Assembly: GCA_003282145.1 (NCBI GenBank)
Contig: QBZZ01000007.1
Coordinates: 1-64,000, forward strand
Direction: 5' to 3'
DNA length: 64,000 bases
Source of the DNA: SAR116 cluster bacterium AG-337-N21
GTDB lineage: Bacteria > Pseudomonadota > Alphaproteobacteria > Puniceispirillales > Marisalimonadaceae
Shown: piece after piece, positions 43,173-52,955 of the stretch
Layout: each line of letters opens with the position of its first letter
Position numbering within the stretch: position 1 is the stretch's first letter
Made by a program: the position numbers and the translations under genes
The notes under the pieces: model-generated
Databases searched by the model: none
What the model was told of the DNA's origin: nothing
What the model saw: the letters and a program-made list of their open reading frames with translations, nothing else

Positions 43173-44264
43173 TTAATTAGATTGATTTTTATTAGTATTT
43201 ATTTTTTTGCTCAAAAAAATAAAGCAGAAAACTATAACAGAAGTTGGAAATAAATACATTAATGGTAATAGATATATATCATTGTGAACTGCATTTTTCA
43301 AAATAATAGTCACACTTTGCACTATGAAAACTAATCCAATCGCAAAAGTCTTTTTATATGTATTAACCAATCTTGAATAATTATCATTAAGTATTGTTAA
43401 CATTACAATTAAAGCAAAAATAATAGGCATAAAAAATACAGTATTTCTAGTATGAGCTTCTGCTAATAACTTTCCTTGATTTGGAAGTTTTTTTTCTGCT
43501 TTTTTCAATAATTCAAAAAAATTAAATTCATTATACTCAATAACTCTATTACTTATCGATTTATTTTTATCTTCGCGCACTGTTAAATTATAATTGTCAA
43601 AATTTAAAATTGTTGAACGACCCTCTTTATCAGTTGAAATTCTAGTTCCCTTGATCATTCTCAAATTTATACTGTCGTCAATAAACACACTCCCACTTTT
43701 CGAAAAATATTCGACTATATTTGAACTATCAGTTTTATCTTGGATAAATATTTCTTCTAATAATCTACTTTTAGTAATTTTACCTATAAATATTGTTTGA
43801 CTTTTATTAAGATTAATAAAAACATTATCTTTAAAAATGACTTCCTGACTACTATTTCTGATTTTATTCTGTAACAACTTAAAGTTTGTATAGGTTTTCG
43901 GTAGAATAAAATGGGATATTACGAATAAAATTAGAGATGAGACTACAGCTACCAAAAGTGCTGGTTTACTTATGTTGAAAGGACTCATTCCAGCTGACTT
44001 CATTACAATAATTTCTTTATCGTTTTGCAGTCTTAAATAAGAAATCATGCAACCAGCGAAGGTACCAAAAGGTAAAGCTATTATTAACCAACTGGGCGTA
44101 CTATATAATGATAAAATGAAGAAATCTGAAAGATTAGCTCCTTTCTCAATTATTAAATTTATGCTTCTGAATGATTGACTTAACCAAATTACTCCTAAAA
44201 GAACAAATGTTGATACAAAAGCACTTTTGGATGTTTGTTTAAATATATAGCTTGTTAAAATCAT
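43173..44264 (-). CDS. lptF: LPS export permease LptF
   Basis: A 363-residue YjgP/YjgQ family protein with the same layout as lptG. ILTSYIFKQTSKSAFVSTFV begins it. LIIALPFGTFAGCMISYLRL and KEIIVMKSAGMSPFNISKPA (with a coupling-helix segment for the LptB ATPase) are characteristic, as is the C-terminal helix pair near residues 270-350. It is the first gene of the lptF-lptG-surA-pdxA-rsmA string, divergent from pepA. Confidence 0.88.
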   Translation of the reverse strand: MILTSYIFKQTSKSAFVSTFVLLGVIWLSQSFRSINLIIEKGANLSDFFILSLYSTPSWLIIALPFGTFAGCMISYLRLQNDKEIIVMKSAGMSPFNISKPALLVAVVSSLILFVISHFILPKTYTNFKLLQNKIRNSSQEVIFKDNVFINLNKSQTIFIGKITKSRLLEEIFIQDKTDSSNIVEYFSKSGSVFIDDSINLRMIKGTRISTDKEGRSTILNFDNYNLTVREDKNKSISNRVIEYNEFNFFELLKKAEKKLPNQGKLLAEAHTRNTVFFMPIIFALIVMLTILNDNYSRLVNTYKKTFAIGLVFIVQSVTIILKNAVHNDIYLLPLMYLFPTSVIVFCFIFLSKKINTNKNQSN

Positions 44265-44369
44265 AAATAAATATTATCAGAAAGTTATAATTAATCATTT
44301 TAAAATATTTTTATTAATATATCTTATTAATGTTAATACAAAAAAGCTGTTTTGATTAAAGGAAAAAGA

Positions 44370-45836
44370 ATGTCTGTTAATAGTAGATTTATTAAATTTA
44401 AATGTGAAAATAAAAATGATAATTTGAAATTCAATAACAATAATATAGTAAATGTTTTATTCTATTCAAAAACTAATATTTTATTATCGAAAGACTTTTC
44501 TAAAGATAAAGCTCTAGCTTCATTTTTAAAAAAAATGATTGAAAATAATTCAGCAAACATTTTTATGGTTAGGTCTGAAAAGGGCATGTTTCTTTTAATT
44601 AAGAGAAAAAATCATGATACCGACTTAAATCATAAATATTTAGAAGACCTTGGTGGAAGCATATTTCACAAGACTAAGTCTATAGGATGTTCTGAAATTA
44701 GAATTTTTGAAAATAGTCTGGACATAAATAAACAAATTGCCTTAGGCATTTTATTAGGTTCATACAAATTTGCTAACTATAAAAAAAACATTTCAAAAGA
44801 CATTGTTGATATAAAAAATGTTATATTTATTTGTGATGAACCAAAAAAACATTCTCAAAATATTCAAGAGATTAGAAATATTGCAAACGGCGTCTTTACC
44901 GCTAGAGATCTCGTCTGGCAACCCCCAAACATACTTTATCCGTCAAGCTTTGCCGATGAATGTAAAAAACTCAAAAAAATTGGTGTAAAGGTTACTATAT
45001 ATAATGAAAAACAATTAGAAAAACTCGGTATGGAAGCTCTATTAGCAGTTGGCCGAGGCTCAAGAAAAGACAGTAGAGTTGTTGTGATGGAATGGTCAGG
45101 AGCAAAAAAAGTAACCTCTCCTATGGCTTTTGTTGGTAAAGGTGTGTGTTTTGACTCAGGTGGACTATCTTTAAAACCATCAAAGTCAATGGAGGACATG
45201 AAATGGGATATGGGTGGAGCAGCAACAGTAACTGGATTAATTGAAGCTGCTGCGTTATCTAAAATCAAACAAAATATAATTGGCGTAATAGGACTTGTTG
45301 AAAACATGCCTGATGGTGATGCACAAAGACCTGGAGATGTTGTTAAGTCACTATCAGGTCAAACAATTGAAGTTTTGAACACAGATGCAGAAGGAAGACT
45401 AGTATTAGCCGATATACTTTCTTGGACTGAAAAAAAATATAAACCAAAGTTCATGATAGATCTAGCTACATTAACTGGAGCTATGATAGTTGCTTTAGGT
45501 AATACAAGGGCAGGGTTGTTTTCAAATAATAAAGATGTTTCTAAAGCTATTTTTGATGCTGGTGAGATCACTGGAGAAAAAGTTTGGGAAATGCCTATGG
45601 ATGATGATTATGATCAATTAATTAAAACTGAGATTGCAGATATGAAAAATATTGGAGGTGCTGGTGCAGGATCTATTACAGCAGCCTGTTTTTTAAAAAG
45701 ACATGTGAAAAAAACCCCATGGGCTCATTTAGATATTGCTGGTGTAACATGGAAAAATAAATCTTCTCCATCAGTTCCCTCTGGTGGTGTGGGATGGGGA
45801 GTTAAAATGTTATACCACTTAGTTAAAACTTTTTAG
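44370..45836 (+). CDS. pepA: leucyl aminopeptidase (M17)
   Basis: A 488-residue aminopeptidase. The catalytic C-terminal domain carries FVGKGVCFDSGGLSLKP (metal ligand and Lys), DMKWDMGGAATVTGLIEAAA and the family signature NTDAEGRLVLAD with its Arg. It cleaves N-terminal residues from peptides in the cytosol, and PepA homologues may also bind DNA. The start at 44370 is chosen because AGGA lies six bases before ATG, while the frame opens earlier at a TTG (44352). Normal length and location opposite lptF, as in many proteobacteria. Confidence 0.94.
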   Translation: MSVNSRFIKFKCENKNDNLKFNNNNIVNVLFYSKTNILLSKDFSKDKALASFLKKMIENNSANIFMVRSEKGMFLLIKRKNHDTDLNHKYLEDLGGSIFHKTKSIGCSEIRIFENSLDINKQIALGILLGSYKFANYKKNISKDIVDIKNVIFICDEPKKHSQNIQEIRNIANGVFTARDLVWQPPNILYPSSFADECKKLKKIGVKVTIYNEKQLEKLGMEALLAVGRGSRKDSRVVVMEWSGAKKVTSPMAFVGKGVCFDSGGLSLKPSKSMEDMKWDMGGAATVTGLIEAAALSKIKQNIIGVIGLVENMPDGDAQRPGDVVKSLSGQTIEVLNTDAEGRLVLADILSWTEKKYKPKFMIDLATLTGAMIVALGNTRAGLFSNNKDVSKAIFDAGEITGEKVWEMPMDDDYDQLIKTEIADMKNIGGAGAGSITAACFLKRHVKKTPWAHLDIAGVTWKNKSSPSVPSGGVGWGVKMLYHLVKTF

Positions 45837-45926
45837 TAATTTTGATGTAAAGCTTTAAAATTTTTTTGTCAAAAGACATTGATTTTTTTCTACAATACAT
45901 ATACTTAATCCATTTTGGAGAATAAT

Positions 45927-46349
45927 ATGACAATTGAGAATACCTTATCAATAATTAAACCAGATGCTACAAAACGAAATCTAACTGGTTCTATAAATGC
46001 TAAATTTGAACAAGCTGGTCTAAATATAATTGCACAAAAACGATTACAATTGACGAAGAATATGGCTCAAAAATTTTACGAAATTCACAAAGATAGGCCA
46101 TTTTTTAATGATTTAGTTGATTTTATGATTTCTGGACCTGTTATCACTCAGGTACTTAGGGGTGAAAATGCTGTAAAGGTGAATAGAGAAGTTATGGGAG
46201 CAACGAATCCAAAAGATGCAGAAAAAGGTACAATCAGAAAAGAGTTTGCAGAGAGCATACAAGCAAATTCTGTTCATGGCTCTGATAGTGTTGAAAATGC
46301 AAAATATGAAATATCATTTTTTTTTGCAGAGATTGAGTTAATTTATTAA
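45927..46349 (+). CDS. ndk: nucleoside diphosphate kinase
   Basis: A 140-residue enzyme that equalises NTP pools. [13 protein letters not shown] and [20 protein letters not shown] open it, and the phosphorylated His lies in [20 protein letters not shown]. The ATG at 45927 is preceded by GGAG; the TTG at 45915 is not needed. It is convergent with the tiny cytochrome oxidase gene, with a gap of only 3 bases. Confidence 0.97.
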   Translation: MTIENTLSIIKPDATKRNLTGSINAKFEQAGLNIIAQKRLQLTKNMAQKFYEIHKDRPFFNDLVDFMISGPVITQVLRGENAVKVNREVMGATNPKDAEKGTIRKEFAESIQANSVHGSDSVENAKYEISFFFAEIELIY

Positions 46350-46352
46350 TTT

Positions 46353-46481
46353 TTAAACTAAAAATATTGCCATTAATGCAACAATCGCAATTACAATTAT
46401 TGTGCTATATGTAGTGTATTTTAAAAAATTTTCGTAAAATAATTTATGTTCTTCTGTTTCTTTGTCAATTTTATTACTCAC
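46353..46481 (-). CDS. aa3-type cytochrome c oxidase subunit IV (42 residues)
   Basis: A small ORF with a GTG start and an excellent AAGGAG ribosome-binding site six bases before it. The product of 42 residues has a hydrophilic head (SNKIDKETEEHKLFYENFLK) and one transmembrane helix (YSTIIVIAIVALMAIFLV). This matches the alphaproteobacterial aa3 oxidase subunit IV family (COX4_pro_2), with the E..F..F.K......I motif before the helix. It is an inner-membrane accessory subunit of the proton-pumping oxidase; the other subunits are not in this window. Confidence 0.75.
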   Translation of the reverse strand: MSNKIDKETEEHKLFYENFLKYTTYSTIIVIAIVALMAIFLV

Positions 46482-46587
46482 AACTCACTCCTTAAGTTTA
46501 TAACTATTAGTCATAAAGCAACCTGATTAATTTATGTAATAACAAATTACTTTAAATTTTAATGATTTAAATGTATTTTAGCAAAAG

Positions 46588-47664
46588 TTAAAGTTCCCAT
46601 CCATCAAATAAAACACTTCTATTCGATATGTTTTCTATCATTCTACCAATTATAAATGAATTATAACCAGCCTCGTTTAAGTTCGTTATTACTGTCTCTT
46701 TGTTTTTTTCATTTACAAAAATTAAAAGTCCAATTCCGCAGTTGAAAGTTTTTGCTAACTCAAAAAGTGAGATATTAGCTTTGCTTTGGAGCCATTTAAA
46801 TAACGGTGGAAGTTTATAATTCTTCATATCAAATTTTATTGATAGATTGGAGTTAAACGCTCTTGGAGGATTTTCTATCAAGCCTCCACCAGTTATATGA
46901 CTTATAGACTTTATCTCATGGTTTTTATTTCCTGCCAAAAATGCCTTAGTATATAACATTGTAGGCTCCATCAATATATCAGCAAGTATTTTGGTTTTGT
47001 CAAATTCTGCTTCTTGAAATATATCAATTGAATAAGCATCTAATAATTTTCTAACTAATGAATAACCATTAGAATGAATCCCACTACTTGACAAGCCAAT
47101 AACATAATCACCACTCTCAACTGAGCTTTTTTTAAAAAGGTTATTTCGTTCTACAGCACCTACACAAAAACCAGCTAAGTCAAAATTGTTATTTTCATAA
47201 TGCCCAGGCATTTCAGCAGTCTCACCTCCAATAAGAGCACATTTAGATTGCTTGCAGCCTTCTGCTATTCCTTTAATAACTTCTATAGCTACATTTTTAT
47301 CTAATTTACCTGTAGCATAATAATCCATGAAAAAAAGTGGTATGGCGCCTTGTGCTAATACATCATTTGCACACATGGCTACTAAATCAATTCCAATATT
47401 AAAATATGACTTAGTCTTAATAGCTAATTTTAATTTAGTTCCAACTCCATCTGTACTGGAAACAAGAATGGGATCTTGAAATCCAGTTTTTTTTAAATCA
47501 AATAATCCACCAAACCCTCCTAATTTACCTGTGGCACCGTTTATTGCAGTACCTTTTGTGATATGAGAAATTTCAGAAATAAGATTATTTCCTTCATCGA
47601 TATTCACACCTGATTCCAAGTAAGTTATTGATTTATTGCTCATGTTATTTAGTTTTTTTGCCAT
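46588..47664 (-). CDS. purM: phosphoribosylformylglycinamidine cyclo-ligase
   Basis: A 358-residue enzyme making aminoimidazole ribotide in purine synthesis. ITYLESGVNIDEGNNLISEI, GGFGGLFDLKKTGFQDPILV, STDGVGTKLKLAI and VAMCANDVLAQGAIPLFFMD are typical, followed by ALIGGETAEMPGHY. A second ATG at codon 8 is equally possible as start, with no strong ribosome-binding site for either. The usual partner purN is not adjacent. Divergent from the DUF2066 gene. Confidence 0.95.
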   Translation of the reverse strand: MAKKLNNMSNKSITYLESGVNIDEGNNLISEISHITKGTAINGATGKLGGFGGLFDLKKTGFQDPILVSSTDGVGTKLKLAIKTKSYFNIGIDLVAMCANDVLAQGAIPLFFMDYYATGKLDKNVAIEVIKGIAEGCKQSKCALIGGETAEMPGHYENNNFDLAGFCVGAVERNNLFKKSSVESGDYVIGLSSSGIHSNGYSLVRKLLDAYSIDIFQEAEFDKTKILADILMEPTMLYTKAFLAGNKNHEIKSISHITGGGLIENPPRAFNSNLSIKFDMKNYKLPPLFKWLQSKANISLFELAKTFNCGIGLLIFVNEKNKETVITNLNEAGYNSFIIGRMIENISNRSVLFDGWEL

Positions 47665-47790
47665 TTTAATTTTATTTTGATGTAAGAATTAATTACAAAT
47701 AATACTTAATGAAAAATTATTCTTAGATTTATATATTGATATATCGATGTTATACTTACATATCAATCAAAAAAGTCAGGTACTTATTTA

Positions 47791-49131
47791 ATGCCGCCAG
47801 TTTACTTAAAAACAATTCTTACTATAATATTAAAATCATTTTTTTTTGTTCCGACACCTTTTGCCTCAACAAATGAAGATTGTCAAAATTCATCGTTTTA
47901 TGTAAGAAATATAAACGTTGATTTGACAAAAGATTCAATTAATGAAGCTAGGTTTCAAGCTGAAAATAAAGCAAAATTATTAGGCATAAGAAGGCTGATT
48001 AATAGACTGATTTTAGACAATAATAATGTAAAATTTAAAAAAAATGAAATTTCTACTTTAGTTGATTATCTAAAAATTAATAATGAAGCTAATAGTGATA
48101 AGAGATATTTAGCCAATTTTGACATTTGTTTTAATAGAAACTTAGTAATTAATTTTTTTCGTAAAAATAAGCTAAAATATTCTGAAACTTACAGAGAACC
48201 TATTTCTATTCTCCCAATATTTAAAGGACCTAGAGGATTCGTAATGTGGGATGAAAAAGATGAATGGTTTAAAAAGTGGAAAAAAAATTTAAAATTAGTT
48301 GATGGATTAGTCAAACTAAAACTTGCCCAAGGTAACTTTCAGTTAAATAGAATTTTAAGTGCTAATCTTCTATTAAATTCTAACAAAAATCTTATTAACA
48401 AATTGATTAAAAATGAAAAAACTAATTCTTTATTAATTGTAATAGCTGAACCTATTTTGCAAACAAATGGAAAAACTTATTTAAATACCTTTGCCAAATA
48501 TTACAATCTTAATGGAAAATTAGTAAACACTGTTTATAGAAATAAAACTCCTCTTAAAAAAACCTCTTCTATATATAACATTGATCCAACTTTAATAACA
48601 AAAGAGATATCAAAAATAATTAGCTCAATTGAAAAAAATTGGAAACAGAATAATTTAATTGATACTAGCATTTTAAATGAAGTAGATTTAATAATACCAA
48701 TTACCTCTATATTGTCTTCTAAACTTGAAAAAGAATTATTATTTAATGATAAAAAAGTATATGTGAAATCAACGAAAGGGTTTCTTGATACAGGATTACT
48801 GGAAATAGAAAATGAAATTATTTTTTATAAAAATAAAACATCTAACAGCTTTCAAAATATTATAAGAAGTATGTTTAACTCTTTAAAGAAATTGAAATAT
48901 GAAAAGAACATTGCAGTTAATCAAAAAGATATAAGTATTTGGCCGATGGTTCTCAAAAAATTAGAAAATTTACCATTTGTTGTTGAAGTTATGGTAGTTT
49001 CTATCACAGACAAACGAGGAAGAATTATAGTTAAATTCATGGGAAATAAAAAAACATTTTTTCAGGCTGCAAATGAAAAAAAATTAACATTCAAGAATTT
49101 AAACTCTAGACAATATACACTTGTTTATTAA
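47791..49131 (+). CDS. DUF2066 domain-containing exported protein
   Basis: A 446-residue protein with a weak signal sequence (ILTIILKSFFFVPTPFA) and an N-terminal domain with FYVRNINVDLTKDSINEARF and AKLLGIRRLINRLI. This is the pattern of the DUF2066 family. The rest is Lys/Asn-rich and hard to align. In alphaproteobacteria this gene commonly stands between purM and the perM-hda pair, as here. The function is unknown; the protein is probably periplasmic or membrane-associated. Confidence 0.75.
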   Translation: MPPVYLKTILTIILKSFFFVPTPFASTNEDCQNSSFYVRNINVDLTKDSINEARFQAENKAKLLGIRRLINRLILDNNNVKFKKNEISTLVDYLKINNEANSDKRYLANFDICFNRNLVINFFRKNKLKYSETYREPISILPIFKGPRGFVMWDEKDEWFKKWKKNLKLVDGLVKLKLAQGNFQLNRILSANLLLNSNKNLINKLIKNEKTNSLLIVIAEPILQTNGKTYLNTFAKYYNLNGKLVNTVYRNKTPLKKTSSIYNIDPTLITKEISKIISSIEKNWKQNNLIDTSILNEVDLIIPITSILSSKLEKELLFNDKKVYVKSTKGFLDTGLLEIENEIIFYKNKTSNSFQNIIRSMFNSLKKLKYEKNIAVNQKDISIWPMVLKKLENLPFVVEVMVVSITDKRGRIIVKFMGNKKTFFQAANEKKLTFKNLNSRQYTLVY

Positions 49132-49151
49132 GCAAGACTGAGGTTCCCAAT

Positions 49152-50168
49152 ATGTATGACTTTTTTAAAAAGAATTATCTTTATATATTTATAATCTTAT
49201 TATTATTATTTATTACGATATACTTATTCGAGGTTTTAACTCCATTTGCAATAGCTTTTATAATTGCTTATTTAATAAATCCGTTAAAAATAATATTTGA
49301 CAAGTACATGAATAAAACATTTTCAAGTTTTTTATCTGTAATAATTTTTGTTTTAGGTTTTCTTTCTATTTTGATTTTAATTTTACCTATTATCCTACAT
49401 CAAATACAAAATTTTATCAATGTTTTACCGGAATACTTAAGTTATGCTAAAGATCTTATAATAGAAATTAATGATAAATATTTATTTAGTGAAAAAATAA
49501 AAAATATAGATTATACAAGTCTTTTTAAACCATTATCTAGTAATATTGTTACCTCTGGTAATAATTTAATAACTAATGGAATAGAAGTTTTTAATGGTGT
49601 ATTCAATACTATCTTAATATTTATCATAGCCTTTTATATGAGTTTGCAGTTTAATAAAATAAAACTTTTTTTATATGATTTTGCAGATAAATCTCATTTT
49701 GAAGATTTCCCAATTTTAATAAAAGAGATAGATAAAGTTTTATCAAAATTTATACGTGGTCAAGGTTTAGTATGTCTTACTTTATCGATTTTTTATGGAA
49801 TAGCATTATTTTTGGTAGATATGAAATTTGGAATTTTACTTGGTATTTTTGCAGGGATTATATCTTTTGTACCTTTTATAGGTGCTTTTTTAGGGGGAGG
49901 GCTTACTATAATTTTGGGTTTTTCACAATTTGGGTTGTCTTTTGAGTTAACAATATTATTATTAATTTTCGTATTTGGACAATTACTTGAGAGTTATTAC
50001 TTAATACCAAAATTAGTCGGAGATGCGATAAAGTTGAGTCCAATTTGGATTATATTTGCCTTGTCAACAGGGGCTTTTTTGTCAGGTTTTGTTGGAGTGT
50101 TGATATCTCTGCCTGTTGCAGCGGTTTTAGGTGTTATAGTTAGATACTATTTTATAAAATTATCTTAA
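49152..50168 (+). CDS. AI-2E transporter (PerM) family membrane protein
   Basis: A 338-residue protein with about seven transmembrane helices. Typical marks are YLFEVLTPFAIAFIIAYLIN, the paired helices with FNTILIFIIAFYMSL, and VDMKFGILLGIFAGIISFVP followed by FIGAFLGGG, as well as LIPKLVGDAIKLSPIWIIFA. The family includes PerM and putative autoinducer-2 exporters; the real substrate is not known. It precedes hda by 13 bases and follows the DUF2066 gene by 20. Confidence 0.88.
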   Translation: MYDFFKKNYLYIFIILLLLFITIYLFEVLTPFAIAFIIAYLINPLKIIFDKYMNKTFSSFLSVIIFVLGFLSILILILPIILHQIQNFINVLPEYLSYAKDLIIEINDKYLFSEKIKNIDYTSLFKPLSSNIVTSGNNLITNGIEVFNGVFNTILIFIIAFYMSLQFNKIKLFLYDFADKSHFEDFPILIKEIDKVLSKFIRGQGLVCLTLSIFYGIALFLVDMKFGILLGIFAGIISFVPFIGAFLGGGLTIILGFSQFGLSFELTILLLIFVFGQLLESYYLIPKLVGDAIKLSPIWIIFALSTGAFLSGFVGVLISLPVAAVLGVIVRYYFIKLS

Positions 50169-50181
50169 TGACATTAGTTGT

Positions 50182-50904
50182 ATGACTTCAAAAATAAGAA
50201 ATATCAATAAATATACTTTTAATAAACAAATGGCACTGCCATTAACTTTTAAAACAATAAAGAATAGAGAAAATTTCATTATTTCAAAATGTAATGAAGA
50301 GGCTGTTAGATTTATAGAAAATTCATCTTTTTGGCAAAATAAAAGAAAAATTAATTCTATTCCAGCAGCCATTATCTTTGGACCAAAAGGTTCAGGTAAA
50401 ACACATTTGTCCCATATATTTAAAGAAAGTAACCGGTGTGAATATTTATCTTCTTTATCTAGTTTTAATTTAGATGAAATAGAAGAAGGTAAAAAATTTA
50501 TTATTGATGATTTTATTCCTGGTGAAAAATATCCATCAAAATTAGTTATGCATTTTTTAAACAGAGTTACATATCAAGACGGTTCAGTTTTATTTTTATC
50601 AAATTTATCACCTTCAAAGATGGATTGGAAACTTGATGATTTAAATTCAAGAATACGAAGTTTAATTTGCAGTGAAATAAAATTACCAGATGATGTGCTC
50701 TTGTATTCATTTATGGTTAAATATTGTAACGATAAAAAATTATTTATAGATGACAAACAACTTATATATATACTAGAAAGGATAAACAGAAATTTTGATA
50801 GTGTTATTAGAGTAATCGATAAGCTTGATACTCATTCTTTAGAAACGAAAAAAAAAATTAGCTATAAAATCATAAAATCCACATTAGGCGAAATGTATTT
50901 ATGA
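50182..50904 (+). CDS. hda: DnaA regulatory protein Hda (HdaA)
   Basis: A 240-residue DnaA-like AAA+ protein without the DNA-binding domain IV. IIFGPKGSGKTHLSHIF is the P-loop (about 62-78), and KKFIIDDFIPG the Walker B region. LSNLSPSKMDWKLDDLNSRI has the sensor region and arginine context of DnaA/Hda. Alphaproteobacterial HdaA stimulates ATP hydrolysis by DnaA when bound to the sliding clamp. The N-terminal KQMALPLTF segment fits the clamp-binding QLxLPLxF pattern. Confidence 0.87.
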   Translation: MTSKIRNINKYTFNKQMALPLTFKTIKNRENFIISKCNEEAVRFIENSSFWQNKRKINSIPAAIIFGPKGSGKTHLSHIFKESNRCEYLSSLSSFNLDEIEEGKKFIIDDFIPGEKYPSKLVMHFLNRVTYQDGSVLFLSNLSPSKMDWKLDDLNSRIRSLICSEIKLPDDVLLYSFMVKYCNDKKLFIDDKQLIYILERINRNFDSVIRVIDKLDTHSLETKKKISYKIIKSTLGEMYL

Positions 50905-52068
50905 CTAAAAATTTATTTTTTTAACTTTATAATTTTCAATTGTAAATCCTAATTTACCTTCTAATAATAAATCAACAACTTTACCAAAAACATCATACCG
51001 CCATCCTTCAAAAACCTTTAGTCCTTCTCTTTTACCATTTAAGATAGATTTAAGATCATCTGTGTTGGCAATTAACTTTTCGGCTAATCCACTTTCTTCA
51101 GAGCAGTATGAGAGTAAAAGTTTTAAAAAATCTAAACTACATTTATTTACGTTAGATTTTTTATTAAATTTAGTAACTTTTGGCCAAGTATTAGGATCGA
51201 TCTTTTCTGCATCTTTAATTATTTTCACTATTTCATTTAAATCACTAACATAGATGTTTTTAGGCATACCTCTAATTTTATTAAACAAATCGATTTTATT
51301 AGGTTTAAATAGAGATATATTTATTAAAGTTTCATCTCTGATTAATCTATTTCTAGGAATATTTCTTTCTTTACATTTATTTTCTCGCCACTTTGCTAAA
51401 ATTTTAAGTATATTTAATGTTTCAGATTTAGAATATTTTATTTTAATTCTTTTCCAAGCATCTTCAGGATTTACATTGTATAAATCTTTTTTGTAAAGTT
51501 GTTCAATCTCTTTACTAACCCATTCTTGTCTACCAGCGTCAAGAATTAATTTATTAATTGATGGGAATATTTTTATTAAATGAGTAACATCTGAAATAGC
51601 ATAATCTAATTGACTTTTTGTCAGTGGCCTTTGTAACCAATTTGTAAATTGATTTTCTTTATTAATAGATAAGCTTAAAAACTTGTCCACTAACTTCTCA
51701 TAACCAACTTGGTCACCTAATCCGCAAAACATTGCGGCTATTTGAGTGTCATAAATTGGCTTGGGTATTTTACCAGTTAAATTCAAGAAAATTTCTATAT
51801 CTTGCCTTCCAGAGTGAAAAATTTTCAAAATTTTTTCATTTGAAAGTAAATCCCATATTGGTTTCAAGTCAATTCCAGAAAGTGGATCAATTGCTGCTGC
51901 AAAGTCTTCACCTGCGATTTGAATCAAACATAATATAGGGTAGTAAGTGTTATCTCTAATAAATTCAGTATCTATTGCTAACACTTTTTGTTTTAAACAT
52001 TTATTAATAAATACTTTTAATGTATCATTATCTACAATTATTTTATTTATTTTGAACATACTTAACAA
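50905..52068 (-). CDS. rnd: ribonuclease D
   Basis: A 387-residue 3'-5' exoribonuclease. DEDD motifs: AIDTEFIRDNTYYPILCLIQ (motif I), KIFHSGRQDIEIFLNL (motif II) and SQLDYAISDVTHLIKIFPSI (motif III, with Tyr). An HRDC domain is visible near 210-280 (LAKWRENKCKERNIPRNRLI). It matures tRNA 3' ends. It is convergent with hda, with no gap between stop codons. Confidence 0.92.
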   Translation of the reverse strand: MLSMFKINKIIVDNDTLKVFINKCLKQKVLAIDTEFIRDNTYYPILCLIQIAGEDFAAAIDPLSGIDLKPIWDLLSNEKILKIFHSGRQDIEIFLNLTGKIPKPIYDTQIAAMFCGLGDQVGYEKLVDKFLSLSINKENQFTNWLQRPLTKSQLDYAISDVTHLIKIFPSINKLILDAGRQEWVSKEIEQLYKKDLYNVNPEDAWKRIKIKYSKSETLNILKILAKWRENKCKERNIPRNRLIRDETLINISLFKPNKIDLFNKIRGMPKNIYVSDLNEIVKIIKDAEKIDPNTWPKVTKFNKKSNVNKCSLDFLKLLLSYCSEESGLAEKLIANTDDLKSILNGKREGLKVFEGWRYDVFGKVVDLLLEGKLGFTIENYKVKKINF

Positions 52069-52090
52069 TCTAACTTATTTCTTCTGGAAA

Positions 52091-52130
52091 TATTAAAATA
52101 TTAAAATATTAAAATATTAAAATATTAATA
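52091..52130. repeat. 8-base tandem repeat (TATTAAAA) before the EipB-like gene
   Basis: Four perfect copies of TATTAAAA (52091-52122) are followed by a diverged copy, TATTAATA (52123-52130). The array ends about 26 bases before the preferred start of the EipB-like gene, where a promoter or leader would be. Slippage could change promoter spacing; this is inference from sequence only. Confidence 0.85.
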
Positions 52131-52156
52131 ACATGATATTAATGACGGGGTGTAAA

Positions 52157-52948
52157 ATGTTTTTTAAAAATTATATATTTCTTCTATCTGTTTTTTTAAT
52201 TATTTCCAGCCCATCCTTTGGTATTAAGCTTTTGTCTCATAAAGCTACTTATACACTTAATGTAGAGGATATTGAAGAAAACAGTTTTCTTGAAGGTGGG
52301 CAAGGTCAAACTTATTTTGAAATCATAGAAAATTGTGAAGGTTGGAATGTTAAAGAAGATTATGTTCTTATATATGAGTTACCTAATAAAAAAATGACTA
52401 ATAGTTATTCAAGTTATTCAACATTTGAAAATTTTTCAGGTACAAAACATAGTTTTGAATTAAATGAAAAAAGTGAATTAAATGGAGACAATTCATATCA
52501 AGGTTTTGTTGAAAAAAATAATATTAATATTTCTGGTTCGGTAATTAACAATTCCATCAAACAATTATCATTCAAAAAAGATATTTTATTACCTATAGAA
52601 CATTTAAAAAAACTTATTGAAGCTGCAAAAAATGAAAAAAAAATATTCACACAAAAAGTTTTTTTTGGGAATGAGGACAAAGAATATATAAAAATTGTAT
52701 CTGCATTTATAGGTACAAAAAGAAATTCTACATTTAAAGATTTTGACTATTTTAAAAATAAAATTGTTTGGCCAATGAAAATAGCTTTTTACAAGGAAAG
52801 TTCTAAATCTGAAAACCCAGACTATGAAATTAGCTTAGAGTTAGATGAATTTGGAGTTGTTCACTCTTATGATGTAAATTATGGAAATTTTAAAATTAGG
52901 GCAGTTTTAAAAGATTTTAATGTTATGAAAAAGAAGATATGTAATTAA
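52157..52948 (+). CDS. EipB (DUF1849) family cell-envelope protein
   Basis: A 263-residue exported protein with a signal peptide (MFFKNYIFLLSVFLIISSPS). The mature part begins IKLLSHKATYTLNVEDIEEN, followed by GGQGQTYFEIIENCEGWNVK, the EipB pattern of an A-x-Y-x-L strand and a conserved Cys/Trp region. Related periplasmic proteins form beta spirals and are needed for envelope integrity in Brucella. The ATG at 52157 with GGGGTG before it fits the signal peptide better than the ATG at 52133. One Cys of the usual disulphide pair is near residue 60 and the other near the C-terminus (KKKICN). Confidence 0.82.
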   Translation: MFFKNYIFLLSVFLIISSPSFGIKLLSHKATYTLNVEDIEENSFLEGGQGQTYFEIIENCEGWNVKEDYVLIYELPNKKMTNSYSSYSTFENFSGTKHSFELNEKSELNGDNSYQGFVEKNNINISGSVINNSIKQLSFKKDILLPIEHLKKLIEAAKNEKKIFTQKVFFGNEDKEYIKIVSAFIGTKRNSTFKDFDYFKNKIVWPMKIAFYKESSKSENPDYEISLELDEFGVVHSYDVNYGNFKIRAVLKDFNVMKKKICN

Positions 52949-52955
52949 TAAATTT

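Noticed and set aside
44936-45307. 123-codon antisense ORF inside pepA
   Set aside because: Lies opposite the conserved catalytic domain of pepA and shows only shadow composition.
47735-47767. Inverted repeat ATTGATAT / ATATCAAT between purM and the DUF2066 gene
   Set aside because: Arms are 8 bases, purely AT-rich in character and 17 bases apart; too likely by chance to call an operator.
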